64,000 nucleotides of DNA from the NCBI RefSeq assembly GCF_022369435.1, contig NZ_CP059597.1:1302001-1366000 (forward strand). Reading direction: 5' to 3'. Shown here one piece after another: positions 1 through 9,165 of this stretch (positions within the stretch are counted from its first letter, which is position 1; every line of letters starts with the position of its first letter). The translations under genes and the position numbers were made by a program. A model generated the notes under the pieces. It ran no database searches. It worked only from the letters and a program-made list of their open reading frames with translations, and was not told the DNA's origin. This stretch comes from Campylobacter sp. RM10537. GTDB taxonomy: Bacteria > Campylobacterota > Campylobacteria > Campylobacterales > Campylobacteraceae.

Positions 1-895
1 TTGCAATTTGCACAGAGCTTAATTTAACACTATTAGGATCTAAGCCTTTTAAATCTAGCTCTTTACTTTTAAAATTTAAATTCTCATCTAAAGTTGCTTC
101 AAAACTTGTTTTCACACCTTGATCATCAACAAAATTTAAAAGGATCCTATCTCCAGCTTTAGCGCTAAAAACATCTTCTTTACTTACGCTACCGCTAACA
201 ACATATTTGCCATCCTCAGTTTTTGTAAGTGTAAATTTATTAGGATCAAGATCTACTGTTACAATTTCTTTACTTGTATTAGTACTTAAATTACCACTCC
301 ATTTTACATTTTTAGTAGGTTCTGGATTTAAATACATATTAGTTGGAACTTGTATAGGTTTTTGAGTTGTAGCAGTTCCTATACCAAAAGCATTATTTGA
401 ATTAACTGTAAAACCACTATTTACAGGGCTTCCTGTATTTAAATAATCACCCATTAATCCCGCAACTCTGTCACTATAGGTAATTCCACCAAAAGCAGGA
501 TTCATAGTCCCTAAAACAAAATTTCCATAAGAATCAACTAAATATCCATTAGCGTCTCTTCTAAAAGATCCATTTCTAGTATAATAAGCATTTCCATCAG
601 CTCCTAAAACACCAAAAAAACCTTTTCCTTGTAAAGCTACGTCAAATTCTCCTCCTGTGGCTGTAACTGAACCTTGCTCAAATCTAATTTGAGAAGATGC
701 AGCACCGCCACCATACCCACCTTGGGCTGGATTGGTTGATTGACTAGTAATTGTACTATAAAATATATCTTTAAATTGTGCATCAGAGTGCTTAAAACCA
801 GTTGTATTAACATTGGCTATATTATTAGCAGTAACATCAATACCAAAACTATTATTCTTAACTCCGGAAATTCCATTGTAAAACGCATTCATCAT
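1..895 (-). CDS. flgE: Flagellar hook protein FlgE, 5' part (cut by window edge)
   Basis: About 298 N-terminal codons of the hook subunit are present; the 3' end lies off the left edge. The start is a double ATG at 890-895 giving MMNAFYNGISGVKNN. The N-terminal rod/hook motif with ANNIANVNTTGFK is characteristic of axial flagellar proteins and forms the D0 coiled coil that packs in the hook core. It lies 11 bases after the flgD stop, so it is probably translated from the same mRNA, driven by the sigma54 promoters ahead of flgD and of the gene at 3679. FlgE polymerises on the rod, uses FlgD as its cap and is length-controlled by FliK, and all three genes are adjacent here. Family assignment is firm; the C-terminal part cannot be judged. 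Confidence 0.95.
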   Translation of the reverse strand, partial: MMNAFYNGISGVKNNSFGIDVTANNIANVNTTGFKHSDAQFKDIFYSTITSQSTNPAQGGYGGGAASSQIRFEQGSVTATGGEFDVALQGKGFFGVLGADGNAYYTRNGSFRRDANGYLVDSYGNFVLGTMNPAFGGITYSDRVAGLMGDYLNTGSPVNSGFTVNSNNAFGIGTATTQKPIQVPTNMYLNPEPTKNVKWSGNLSTNTSKEIVTVDLDPNKFTLTKTEDGKYVVSGSVSKEDVFSAKAGDRILLNFVDDQGVKTSFEATLDENLNFKSKELDLKGLDPNSVKLSSVQIA

Positions 896-906
896 GGCTA
901 CAATCC

Positions 907-1857
907 TTAGCTAAAATATTTTTTAGTGCTAGATGATGAATCATCGTCTGGTTTTGTAAAATCAGAATCTACATCTTCTGAAGGTTTCTCAGTATCCGAA
1001 GGTTTTTCATCTTCTGAAGGTTTTTCATCCTCAGAAGGTTTTTCAGTATCCGAAGGTTTTTGCACAGTAGAATCACTTGAAATTTTATAATCTGAAATTT
1101 CAGCAATATCATCAAAACTTACATACTGACCACCCATTTTAGCATAAGCAACCCCATCAACAAATTTAATAGATTCTATAGGATATGATCCATAATTAGC
1201 GGTAATTTTATCTCCATTTTTATTATTATATACCACTTTAACGGTATATTCACCATCCCCAGCATAAACACCATCATTATTTCTACCTGGCCATTCTAGG
1301 GTAAATAATCCTTTAGAAACTTCTTGCCCTTCGCTACTTTTTTCAGAATAAACTAATTTATTATTTTTATCATAAATTTCAAGCGTTAAGCCTTTATTAT
1401 CAGAATCTTCAGGTAAATACATCTTTAAAGCAATAACCTCATCAGAACCCGTAAGCTTGATAGTATTGTTATGAACAGTTGCCATTTTACCAATAGCCCC
1501 TATAGCCGAAGTACTCATACTGGTTGAAAAAGAAGCTGAAAGTTTTTGCATAGTTTCAACCATTTTTTGCATAGTTGTATTTGTATTTTGTTGCATTTCA
1601 AGAGCGCTAAGCTGTGAAGTTTGAGTAAGCATTTTATCACTATCCATAGGATCTGTTGGATCTTGATGTTGCAACTCGATCAAAAGTAGTTTTAAAAATG
1701 CGTCTTTATCAAGTGTTGCATTAGGATTGCTAACTATACCGGAACTATTACTGCTAGAATTTGAACTATCAGTCTTTGCTGAACCACTTGTAGAGCTTGA
1801 ATTGCTAGTGACTGGAGTCCAGTTAAGATTGCTATTCCAATTTGTTGTTGCCATCAT
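907..1857 (-). CDS. flgD: Flagellar hook capping/assembly protein FlgD
   Basis: 316 aa. The FlgD N-terminal signature is visible around residues 48-75 (LDKDAFLKLLLIELQHQDP followed by a PMDSDKM stretch). A FlgD Ig-like/tudor region follows at roughly 130-250, with a typical LEW..RN..G.....G.Y turn. FlgD caps the growing hook and guides FlgE polymerisation outside the cell. The start may be either of two adjacent ATGs. A Ser/Asn-rich linker occupies residues 15-45. The C terminus carries about five six-residue acidic units (KPSEDE or KPSDTE) encoded by an 18-bp tandem repeat. That tail is not part of the core fold and probably varies in length between strains. A near-consensus sigma54 promoter lies just upstream. 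Confidence 0.93.
   Translation of the reverse strand: MMATTNWNSNLNWTPVTSNSSSTSGSAKTDSSNSSSNSSGIVSNPNATLDKDAFLKLLLIELQHQDPTDPMDSDKMLTQTSQLSALEMQQNTNTTMQKMVETMQKLSASFSTSMSTSAIGAIGKMATVHNNTIKLTGSDEVIALKMYLPEDSDNKGLTLEIYDKNNKLVYSEKSSEGQEVSKGLFTLEWPGRNNDGVYAGDGEYTVKVVYNNKNGDKITANYGSYPIESIKFVDGVAYAKMGGQYVSFDDIAEISDYKISSDSTVQKPSDTEKPSEDEKPSEDEKPSDTEKPSEDVDSDFTKPDDDSSSSTKKYFS
980..1069 (-). repeat. 18-bp tandem repeat in the 3' end of flgD
   Basis: The block gaaggttt recurs at 980, 998, 1016, 1034 and 1052, a strict 18-bp period. It encodes Lys-Pro-Ser-(Glu-Asp/Asp-Thr)-Glu units. The period is a multiple of three, so a gain or loss of a unit keeps the frame and only changes the length of the FlgD tail. 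Confidence 0.9.
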
Positions 1858-1892
1858 AAAATCCTTTTTATATTTAAGTCTTTTTTAATTAA

Positions 1893-1910
1893 AAGCAAAA
1901 AGTATTCCAA
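1893..1910 (-). promoter_or_regulatory. Sigma54 (RpoN) promoter upstream of flgD
   Basis: On the minus strand the sequence is TTGGAATACTTTTTGCTT. It matches the Campylobacter sigma54 consensus TTGGAACRNNNNTTGCTT with one mismatch (C to T at position 7) and correct GG/GC spacing. It sits about 35 bases upstream of the flgD start and overlaps the last codons and stop of fliK. It would let flgD-flgE be transcribed separately from fliK. Confidence 0.75.
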
Positions 1911-1912
1911 CT

Positions 1913-3664
1913 TTAGAAATATTTTGCTAAAACAAGTTCTAAATTAATATTTGATTTTTCATTATTGTTTTCTATGGCATCTTTAAAGCCATATCCACTA
2001 CGATTTTTACCTTTATTTTGGTTTTGCTCTTTTTTCCCTTGATCGCTAAAATTCATTTCAAGTCCGGTAAATCCCATATTAACAAGAGAATTTTTAAATT
2101 CAGACTGATGTTGCATAAATAAATTCATAGCGTTAGTATTAGAATTAAAATTTATATGAAGATTACTTCCTCTTTGAACTAAAGTGACTTCAACTTCGCC
2201 TAAATTATTTGGATTAAGCGTGATGCTTAATTTCGTAATCGGTGCCTTATAATGCTCCATCGCTTCTTTAAGATCTGCTGAAAAATACTGCAAAGTCTCT
2301 TTTGGAGTAATATTTCTTGCATTATTTTGATTAACTTTACTAAGATCTTTTACTAAAGAATTTAAATCCTCTAAACCAGTTTTATTAACTGCTTCATCAT
2401 GATGATTTTTATTTTGATCAAGATTAAAATTATTTTTTGTTTCTTCTTTATTAGTGCCAAGATGCGTGTTATCTTTATTTTGCACTACTTGAGTTTTATT
2501 TAAATTTTCAAAATTAGTTTTTTGATCATTTAAATTTAATTTTAATTCTTGATTATTTGTTTTATTATCTTTTAAAGTCAAATCTTTAGGAGTTAAATTA
2601 GAGCTTAAATTTTGAGAATCTTTAAGCATTTCTTTATTGGAATTTTTATCTGAATTTATATTTTGAATTTCACTTTTTTTACTTTGCTCTTTTAAATTTT
2701 TTGAAAGATTTGATTCCTCTAAATTTTGCATTTGATCTTTTGAAATATTTTGTTTTTTGTCTTGATTGTTTAAATTTTTTAAAATATCTTTAATATTTTC
2801 TTGATCTACATTAAGCTCATTATTTTTATTATTATTTTTAACATCTTTTAAAAGTTCATCTATTTGAATTTGTTCTTTTTTGGTATTTAAGGTATCAAGC
2901 TTTTCATTTTTGATTTTTGATTTTTGATTTTCTTGACCTTTTATAATAGAATCTAAGTTTTTTAAAGTCTGAGAAAGCAAAGAATTATCATCTTTTTTAT
3001 GAGTATTGTTTTTTTGTAAATTTTGATTTAAATTTTTACTTACATGGGCTATTTTATTGTTGATAATTTCTTTAAAAACATTATCTACAACACCTTTAAA
3101 AAAATCTGCTTTATCAAGATTTGGAAAAGTAGCTTTTAAATCAAGCAAACGATCTACTTTGATATTTTTTACATTTAAACCTAAATCTTTAGCAATATCT
3201 AAAAGTTCATTGAGATTATTTGCACCTTTTAAAGCATTAAAATTAGCCTCAGTTTTTACAAGCTGACTTAATTGACTTGAAAGATTTGCAAGTTTAATAT
3301 CTGCTGTATCTGTTTTTAATTTATCAAGCAATGAAAGTATTTGCATAAAAGATGCTGATTCAAAAATGCTGATTTTATCACTATCGTCAAATGTTCCCTT
3401 TTGAAGTTTATTAATCGCTTCATTTACCACTTCTTTTTCACTAATTTTCATGTGATCAGGTAAAAATTCATTTGTCTCATCAATAGAATTAAGTAAAGAA
3501 TTTAAAAAATTCTCCCTTTCATCTTCTGTATTTTGAGCAACATTTTCTTCTTTATTTGTATTAGTATTTTGATTTGTTTTTTTTGTTTTACTAAAAGAAT
3601 CACTCGATGAAGTCTTACTAGGAGCAAGACTTAAAACATCATTTTGTGGGGCTACATTTGACAT
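1913..3664 (-). CDS. fliK: Flagellar hook-length control protein FliK
   Basis: 583 aa. The C-terminal FliK domain (about residues 455-545) is clear: LSITLNPNNLGEVEVTL, then a segment ending in GFTGLEMNFSD. This domain contacts FlhB and switches export from hook to filament substrates once the hook is complete. Residues 1-450 are low-complexity and rich in Asn, Lys, Asp and Gln, as expected of the flexible ruler part. The start is an ATG preceded by AAGGAAAAACT. It is followed by flgD and preceded by the small gene at 3679, 14 bases away. Assignment is secure although the N-terminal two thirds have little sequence signature. Confidence 0.92.
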   Translation of the reverse strand: MSNVAPQNDVLSLAPSKTSSSDSFSKTKKTNQNTNTNKEENVAQNTEDERENFLNSLLNSIDETNEFLPDHMKISEKEVVNEAINKLQKGTFDDSDKISIFESASFMQILSLLDKLKTDTADIKLANLSSQLSQLVKTEANFNALKGANNLNELLDIAKDLGLNVKNIKVDRLLDLKATFPNLDKADFFKGVVDNVFKEIINNKIAHVSKNLNQNLQKNNTHKKDDNSLLSQTLKNLDSIIKGQENQKSKIKNEKLDTLNTKKEQIQIDELLKDVKNNNKNNELNVDQENIKDILKNLNNQDKKQNISKDQMQNLEESNLSKNLKEQSKKSEIQNINSDKNSNKEMLKDSQNLSSNLTPKDLTLKDNKTNNQELKLNLNDQKTNFENLNKTQVVQNKDNTHLGTNKEETKNNFNLDQNKNHHDEAVNKTGLEDLNSLVKDLSKVNQNNARNITPKETLQYFSADLKEAMEHYKAPITKLSITLNPNNLGEVEVTLVQRGSNLHINFNSNTNAMNLFMQHQSEFKNSLVNMGFTGLEMNFSDQGKKEQNQNKGKNRSGYGFKDAIENNNEKSNINLELVLAKYF

Positions 3665-3678
3665 AGTTTTTCCTTAGA

Positions 3679-4002
3679 TTATTTTAAAAATTTATCCGCA
3701 GCCAAGTTAGGAAATTTTTCTTCTAAATATGAGTTTTCATAAATCTTAATCATTTTATTATCATTGAGAAAAACAAGAATTTCTAAAAGTTCATCTAAAT
3801 TTTTTGCTTGTGCAATTTTTTCAAAATTTTCCTCATTCTCTAGAATTTCTGAAAGTTCGCTTGAAATTCTCACCATTTTTTCATCTTTGTTTGATTTTAA
3901 AACTTCTAAAAGATCTAAAACTTGAAGTAAAACTTCATTTTTTTTATCAACTAAATCTAAATTTAATGGTATAAAAAATTCTTCATTTAATGGCTTTGAC
4001 AT
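3679..4002 (-). CDS. Small conserved protein, first gene of the hook operon (Cj0040-like)
   Basis: 107 aa, no signal peptide or membrane segment, predicted mostly helical and acidic (runs such as LDLLEVLKSNKDE). It is the first gene after a perfect sigma54 promoter and is followed within 15 bases by fliK. Its helical repeats around residues 62-78 (FEKIAQAKNLDELLEI) resemble a segment of the N-terminal part of FliK in this window (FNALKGANNLNELLDI), which suggests shared ancestry or a shared binding partner. A role in hook assembly or FliK regulation is inference from position; no function is recognised from sequence. Confidence 0.75.
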   Translation of the reverse strand: MSKPLNEEFFIPLNLDLVDKKNEVLLQVLDLLEVLKSNKDEKMVRISSELSEILENEENFEKIAQAKNLDELLEILVFLNDNKMIKIYENSYLEEKFPNLAADKFLK

Positions 4003-4038
4003 TATAATTTCCTTTTTTAATAATATTTGCCAAAACTA

Positions 4039-4056
4039 AAGCAAGAAGCGTTCCAA
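4039..4056 (-). promoter_or_regulatory. Sigma54 (RpoN) promoter of the hook operon
   Basis: Minus-strand TTGGAACGCTTCTTGCTT is a full match to TTGGAACRNNNNTTGCTT, the class II flagellar promoter of Campylobacter, which is activated by FlgR. It lies about 37 bases upstream of the 3679-4002 gene and should drive that gene, fliK, flgD and flgE. Confidence 0.9.
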
Positions 4057-4126
4057 CTTTTTATTTTTTAAAATTAAGCAAAATTTTTATATAATCTTAG
4101 CTTTGAATTTAATAATGGAGAATCTT

Positions 4127-5935
4127 TTGGAAAATATCAGAAATATAGCTGTTATTGCACACGTTGATCATGGTAAAACAACAATGGTAGATGAATTACT
4201 TAAGCAATCTGGGACTTTTAGCGAAAGGGAGCAAATTTCAGAACGCGTAATGGATAGTAACGATATAGAAAAAGAAAGAGGTATTACCATACTTTCAAAA
4301 AATACTGCTATAAATTACAAAGGAACTAAAATAAACATTATAGACACTCCAGGCCATGCTGATTTTGGTGGAGAGGTAGAACGCGTTTTAAAAATGATCG
4401 ATGGTGTTTTACTTTTAGTTGATGCCCAAGAAGGTGTTATGCCTCAAACTAAATTTGTAGTTAAAAAAGCCTTATCTTTAGGACTTAAGCCTATAGTCGT
4501 GATCAATAAAATCGACAAACCAGCGGCCGATCCTGAAAGAGTAATCAACGAAATTTTTGATCTTTTTGTAGCTCTTGATGCAAATGATGAACAACTTGAT
4601 TTTCCTATCGTTTATGCAGCTGCAAAAAATGGTTATGCCAAATTAGATCTTAATGACGAAAGTGACAATATGGAACCACTTTTCCAAACTATTCTTGAAA
4701 AAGTTCCTGCGCCAAGTGGTACAAATGATAATCCTTTGCAACTTCAAGTTTTCACCCTTGGCTATGATAATTTCGTAGGTAAAATAGGCATTGCAAGAAT
4801 TTTTAATGGTGTTGTCAAAAAAAATCAAAATGTAATGCTCGCAAAAGCTGATGGCACTAAAGTCAATGGCAGAATTTCTAAACTTATAGGTTTTATGGGC
4901 TTAGAAAAAATGGATATTGAGGAAGCAAAAAGTGGTGATATAGTTGCAATAGCTGGTTTTGAAGCTTTAGATGTTGGCGATAGTATTGTAGATCCTAACA
5001 ATCCTATGCCACTTGATCCACTCCATATAGAAGAACCAACACTTAGCATTGTTTTTTCAGTTAATGATGGCCCATTAGCAGGAACTGAGGGCAAACATGT
5101 GACCTCAAATAAAATTGCAGAACGCTTAGAAGCAGAAATGAAAACTAATATCGCGATGAAATATGAAAGCACAGGTGAAGGTAAATTTAAAGTCAGCGGT
5201 AGAGGCGAACTTCAAATCACTATTTTGGCTGAAAATATGCGTAGAGAAGGTTTTGAATTTTGCATGGGAAGACCTGAAGTTATTGTAAAAATGGAAGATG
5301 GTGTTAAAACTGAACCTTTTGAACATTTGGTTATCGATGTACCTGAAGAATTTAGCGGTGCAGTTATAGAAAAATTAGGTAAAAGAAAAGCTGAAATGAA
5401 AACAATGGCTCCAACAGGAGATGGACAAACAAGACTTGAATTTGAAATCCCAGCTCGAGGGCTTATAGGTTTTAGATCTCAATTTTTAACCGATACTAAA
5501 GGTGAAGGAGTTATGAATCATAGCTTTTTAGAATTCCGTCCTTTTAGTGGTGCTGTAGAAAAGCGTAACAATGGAGCTTTAATTTCTATGGAAAATGGTG
5601 TAGCTTTGGGATATTCTTTATTTAATCTCCAAGATAGAGGCGTTCTTTTTATCGATCCTCAAACTAAAGTTTATACCGGTATGATTATAGGAGAACATTC
5701 TCGTCCAAATGATTTAGACGTAAATCCAATTAAAGGAAAAAATCTGACCAATGTTAGAGCTAGTGGAAGCGATGATGCTATAAAACTTGTTCCACCTAGA
5801 AAATTAAGCCTTGAAAGAGCTTTAGAATGGATAGAAGAAGATGAACTCGTAGAAGTTACTCCACAAAATGTTCGCGTAAGAAAACGCTATCTTGATCCAA
5901 CTCAAAGAAAAAGAATGGAAAAAGCAAAGTCTTAA
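4127..5935 (+). CDS. typA: Ribosome-associated GTPase TypA/BipA
   Basis: Translational GTPase of the EF-G family that binds the 70S ribosome and helps 50S assembly and stress adaptation. G1 is [10 protein letters not shown]2 lies in the RGITI stretch, G3 is [14 protein letters not shown] and G4 is NKIDKP. A beta-barrel domain II, EF-G-like domains and the TypA-specific C-terminal domain follow. The reading frame is open from 4103, but I prefer the TTG at 4127 (protein starts [19 protein letters not shown], 602 aa) because GGAG lies five bases upstream and the family normally begins there. The next gene starts inside the stop codon (TAATG). Confidence 0.95.
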   Translation: MENIRNIAVIAHVDHGKTTMVDELLKQSGTFSEREQISERVMDSNDIEKERGITILSKNTAINYKGTKINIIDTPGHADFGGEVERVLKMIDGVLLLVDAQEGVMPQTKFVVKKALSLGLKPIVVINKIDKPAADPERVINEIFDLFVALDANDEQLDFPIVYAAAKNGYAKLDLNDESDNMEPLFQTILEKVPAPSGTNDNPLQLQVFTLGYDNFVGKIGIARIFNGVVKKNQNVMLAKADGTKVNGRISKLIGFMGLEKMDIEEAKSGDIVAIAGFEALDVGDSIVDPNNPMPLDPLHIEEPTLSIVFSVNDGPLAGTEGKHVTSNKIAERLEAEMKTNIAMKYESTGEGKFKVSGRGELQITILAENMRREGFEFCMGRPEVIVKMEDGVKTEPFEHLVIDVPEEFSGAVIEKLGKRKAEMKTMAPTGDGQTRLEFEIPARGLIGFRSQFLTDTKGEGVMNHSFLEFRPFSGAVEKRNNGALISMENGVALGYSLFNLQDRGVLFIDPQTKVYTGMIIGEHSRPNDLDVNPIKGKNLTNVRASGSDDAIKLVPPRKLSLERALEWIEEDELVEVTPQNVRVRKRYLDPTQRKRMEKAKS

Positions 5936-6573
5936 TGGACGCTTTAGAAAATCAAAGAATTCTCATATCCAAACGCTTAAAAATTTTAAAATTTTTAAGC
6001 ACTCTTGAAGCTATAATAGTATTATTTTTAGCTTTTGTTTTCACAAAAGATTCGATTATATCGCTTATTTTAGCTTTACTTGTAGGTATTTTTTTCTTTC
6101 GTTTTACCTCCAAAAAACTTATTCTTGCAAAAAAAGAATTGCAAATTAATGCTCTTAATTTTTTCCTTAAGCGATTTGGAGCTAAATTTAAAAAAGAAGG
6201 TTTAAGTCAAAAAGATTTTTTAAAATTAGAAATTGTATCTGATTTAAAAGAATTTAAAAGCCAAAATTGTTTTGATTTTAAAGAATTTAAAATTTATGAT
6301 GTGCAATTTATCAATACTAACAAAGAATTTTTTTGCGGAATTTTACTTCAGAGTTTAAATTCAAATAAAAAGCATGATTTTAGCGATGAAAAAAATATCT
6401 ATACTAAACTTAAAAATAAAAATTTCACTCTAGATTATATCTTAAATAAAAATAATTATTTTCTTATTGCAACCCTGAAAAATCCTTTCTTTATTGATCT
6501 TAATCAAAATTTAAAAGATAATTTTGAAATTTTAGAAAAAAATTTAAATTCCATTAAAAATAAATTTCTTTAG
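5935..6573 (+). CDS. Small membrane protein of unknown function (Cj0038-like)
   Basis: 212 aa. Two hydrophobic segments at about residues 20-40 and 42-60 are followed by a Lys/Asn/Phe-rich soluble region. It overlaps the typA stop by one base, so it is probably translationally coupled to typA. The conserved pairing with typA in Campylobacter is from memory. No catalytic motif is recognised. Base composition is more AT-rich than that of typA, as is usual for weakly conserved Campylobacter genes. Confidence 0.7.
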   Translation: MDALENQRILISKRLKILKFLSTLEAIIVLFLAFVFTKDSIISLILALLVGIFFFRFTSKKLILAKKELQINALNFFLKRFGAKFKKEGLSQKDFLKLEIVSDLKEFKSQNCFDFKEFKIYDVQFINTNKEFFCGILLQSLNSNKKHDFSDEKNIYTKLKNKNFTLDYILNKNNYFLIATLKNPFFIDLNQNLKDNFEILEKNLNSIKNKFL

Positions 6574-6679
6574 TCAATATAATCAATAATTAATTTTGTA
6601 TTATTAAATATTTGGACTTAACATTTAAGTATTAATGTGATAAAATGAAATAAATAACCAAAAACTAAGGAGAAAAATC

Positions 6680-7726
6680 ATGAAAAAACATGTTTTATTT
6701 TTAAGCTTTTGTTTAGGTTTAAGCCTAAATGCAAAAAATATAAGTGATTACAAAGTAGGCGAAGAACTAAACGACAAAGAAGGAGTTGCTTATTTTAAAG
6801 AATTCTCAAATAGACCTGAACAAGAATGGCCAAACAAAAATTTAAGCATCAATGACGTACCAAAAGGCAAAGAAGGGGATTTAATACGCTATGGCATTAA
6901 ACTTTTAAGCAAGACAGAAAGCACCTTAGGGCCATATAGCAAACTCAAAAAAACTAGCAATGAGGTTAATTGTATCTCTTGTCATATAGATAATGATGGC
7001 AATGGCTTACCAGGCACAAAAAAATACGTAATTCCGTTTTTAAATGTTATGAATGATTATCCAAGATTAGACATAGAAACTATGAAAATCATTTCTTTAG
7101 AAGATAGAATTCGTGGTATGGGCGGAACTGATTCTCATCGCTTCCCTGATAACTCTAAAGAAATGAAAGCAATTTTAGCGTATTTTAAATGGCTAAAAAG
7201 TGCCTATAGTATCAAAGATGGAGTAAAATTGCAAGGTGAATTTTTTGCTAAAATGAATTTCCCAAATCGCCCAGCTGATCCAGTTCGTGGTAAAAAACTT
7301 TTTGAAAAAAATTGTGTTGCTTGTCATGGAGAAAAAGGACTCGGGGTAAAAAATGCAAACTATGAAAAAGGTACAGGACATTTATACCCATCATTGCTTA
7401 TCTATCCTGATGGCGGACATATGGCTATGATTCCATTTTTAGCAAGATTTTTAAAATCAGCTATGCATTTTGACGCAAGTGCTGATAATCCAATCTTAAG
7501 TGATGGTGATGCTTTAGATATCGCAGCTTATGTAAATACAGGCTTTTTAAGAATGCCTATGATTACAACAGAAAACCGCGCAGGGCTTGATATTGCTTAT
7601 AGCAAATCTCCATCTTTAAAACCTGAGTATTTTGCTTCACCGCAACAAAATTTAGACCCTCAAGAATACATCAAAGCAAAATACGGACCTTGGAAAAATC
7701 CAAACTATTTCCCAGAGAATAATTGA
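6680..7726 (+). CDS. Periplasmic diheme cytochrome c
   Basis: 348 aa. A cleavable signal peptide covers residues 1-18 (MKKHVLFLSFCLGLSLNA). Two c-type haem motifs are present, CISCH near residue 98 and CVACH near residue 212, each with a downstream Met-containing segment that can supply the sixth ligand. The pairing of a short N-terminal and a second cytochrome domain resembles soluble electron carriers that feed periplasmic oxidoreductases or a terminal oxidase. The gene corresponds to Cj0037c of C. jejuni from memory. A good AAGGAG site precedes the ATG. It stands alone on its strand, with its stop codon inside a strong hairpin. The electron-transfer partner is not evident from the neighbours. 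Confidence 0.9.
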   Translation: MKKHVLFLSFCLGLSLNAKNISDYKVGEELNDKEGVAYFKEFSNRPEQEWPNKNLSINDVPKGKEGDLIRYGIKLLSKTESTLGPYSKLKKTSNEVNCISCHIDNDGNGLPGTKKYVIPFLNVMNDYPRLDIETMKIISLEDRIRGMGGTDSHRFPDNSKEMKAILAYFKWLKSAYSIKDGVKLQGEFFAKMNFPNRPADPVRGKKLFEKNCVACHGEKGLGVKNANYEKGTGHLYPSLLIYPDGGHMAMIPFLARFLKSAMHFDASADNPILSDGDALDIAAYVNTGFLRMPMITTENRAGLDIAYSKSPSLKPEYFASPQQNLDPQEYIKAKYGPWKNPNYFPENN

Positions 7727-7747
7727 TTTGGGACTCTCCCAAATCAA
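7723..7747. terminator. Shared bidirectional terminator hairpin
   Basis: A perfect 11-bp stem (ttgatttggga / tcccaaatcaa) with a 3-base loop (ctc) lies between two convergent genes. The stop codon of the cytochrome gene (7724-7726) lies in the left arm. The stop codon of the facing gene (7744-7746) lies in the right arm. Confidence 0.75.
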
Positions 7748-9087
7748 TCTTCTTTCGCTAAATTTTCAAGACTTTTAATCCCCTCTTCGCCGATTAAATT
7801 TTCGCCTTTTAAATCGCTAAATATCGCATTTAATGAACTTACAATAGCAGTAGAATTAAAACTTAGATTTTCTATAGCTCTTTCTCTTTTTTTCCATATA
7901 TTTTGCAAGGCTCTTTTTTCAGCCTCAAGCTCTTCTCTCATGGTTTGATAAGTTTTAAGTATGAAAGTGATTTGAGTATTAAATTCTTTAGAATTTAGAT
8001 ATTCATATAAAATATGATTTTTTTCATCTTTATTTTGCAAGGCATTTTTTAATTTGTAAGCATTGATTATGCTTTCTCTAAGAACAGCTAAGACGCCTTT
8101 AAATTCAGCAAAAGTGCAGATTAAAATTCCTTCTTTAAAATGCGTTTTTTCTTTATCTTTAGGCATAGTTTTTGTGATCAAAACTGCGATATCGCTTTTT
8201 GCAGCTATGCTGTCTAGTTTTAATTTATCTAGCCATTCTTTATTAAATTCTTTAGTGCGTTTGCTCTCGTATAAAATCTTGCCGCAAATATTGCCAAAAG
8301 CATCTTTAACGATGTGCAAACAATCAGCCCCATTAACACCCTTTGGCACTTCTTTAACCTCATCGCTAAAATATTCATTTTGGATATATTCTTCGATAAG
8401 CAGTTCCGCCGCTTCGCCTTGAAGTTGCTGTGAGCCTTGCTCGACTTTACGTTTTGCCGCATCAAGTTCTTGAGTGACACTTTTAAATTTGATCTCAAGT
8501 TCTTTAAATTTTATATCTTGCTCTTCATTTTTGCTTTGAAATTCAAGACGAATTTTTTCCTTTTCTAGCTCTAAATTCTTTTTTTCTTGCTCTTTAAATT
8601 CTTTAAAAGCCTCTTCTTTGATTTGCAATTTTAATCTTTCTTCATTTTCTTTTTGTTCTCTTTTTAGCCTTTCATTTTCAGCCTTTAAAGTCAGAAGTTC
8701 GCTTAGTTCTTTGCTTTTTTTATCGAGCTCTTCTTGCATGATTTTCTTTTCATTTTCATGTTCTTTAGCAAATTTTTCCATAAAATCTTTTTGAAAAATT
8801 TGTTTTTGCAAAAGTGCTTCTTGTTCGATTTTTTGTTTTTCGATGTCAAGTTTTTGGCTAACTTGTTCGCTGATGAGTTTTTCTTGTTCGGCCTTTTGTG
8901 CTTTTAGCTCGGATAAAATTTTAGAATACTCCGCCCTTTTTTCATTGACTTCTTTTTCAAATTCTTGCTTTTGTTTTTGCATATCTAGTTTAGCTTTGTC
9001 TAAAATTTGAGTGTATAAAGCTAAACTGATATCGATAAAATTTCCGCAATTTGGACATTTTATTTTTTCATTTTGAAAATTTTGCAA
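7744..9087 (-). CDS. DUF2130 family coiled-coil protein with N-terminal zinc-binding motif
   Basis: 447 aa. The start IKCPNCGNFID gives one CxxC pair. A very long Glu/Lys-rich coiled coil follows (about residues 35-215). The conserved DUF2130 domain then occupies about 215-385, containing QGEAAELLIEEYIQ, the GADCLHIV stretch, and ILYESKRTKEFNKEWL with an E-x-K pair. The last part looks like a restriction-endonuclease-like fold, so nuclease activity is possible, but this is inference. The C-terminal segment is helical. The gene stands alone on the minus strand and is convergent with the cytochrome gene. Confidence 0.8.
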   Translation of the reverse strand: MQNFQNEKIKCPNCGNFIDISLALYTQILDKAKLDMQKQKQEFEKEVNEKRAEYSKILSELKAQKAEQEKLISEQVSQKLDIEKQKIEQEALLQKQIFQKDFMEKFAKEHENEKKIMQEELDKKSKELSELLTLKAENERLKREQKENEERLKLQIKEEAFKEFKEQEKKNLELEKEKIRLEFQSKNEEQDIKFKELEIKFKSVTQELDAAKRKVEQGSQQLQGEAAELLIEEYIQNEYFSDEVKEVPKGVNGADCLHIVKDAFGNICGKILYESKRTKEFNKEWLDKLKLDSIAAKSDIAVLITKTMPKDKEKTHFKEGILICTFAEFKGVLAVLRESIINAYKLKNALQNKDEKNHILYEYLNSKEFNTQITFILKTYQTMREELEAEKRALQNIWKKRERAIENLSFNSTAIVSSLNAIFSDLKGENLIGEEGIKSLENLAKED

Positions 9088-9165
9088 ATTCTTTCCTTTT
9101 GTTAAATGGATTTTTTATAAAAATTATATTAAATTATAGCTTTTTACTTTTTAAAAAGGGAATTT

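Noticed and set aside
3057-3266. Plus-strand open frame within fliK
   Set aside because: Low-complexity antisense shadow of the FliK coding region, without a ribosome site.
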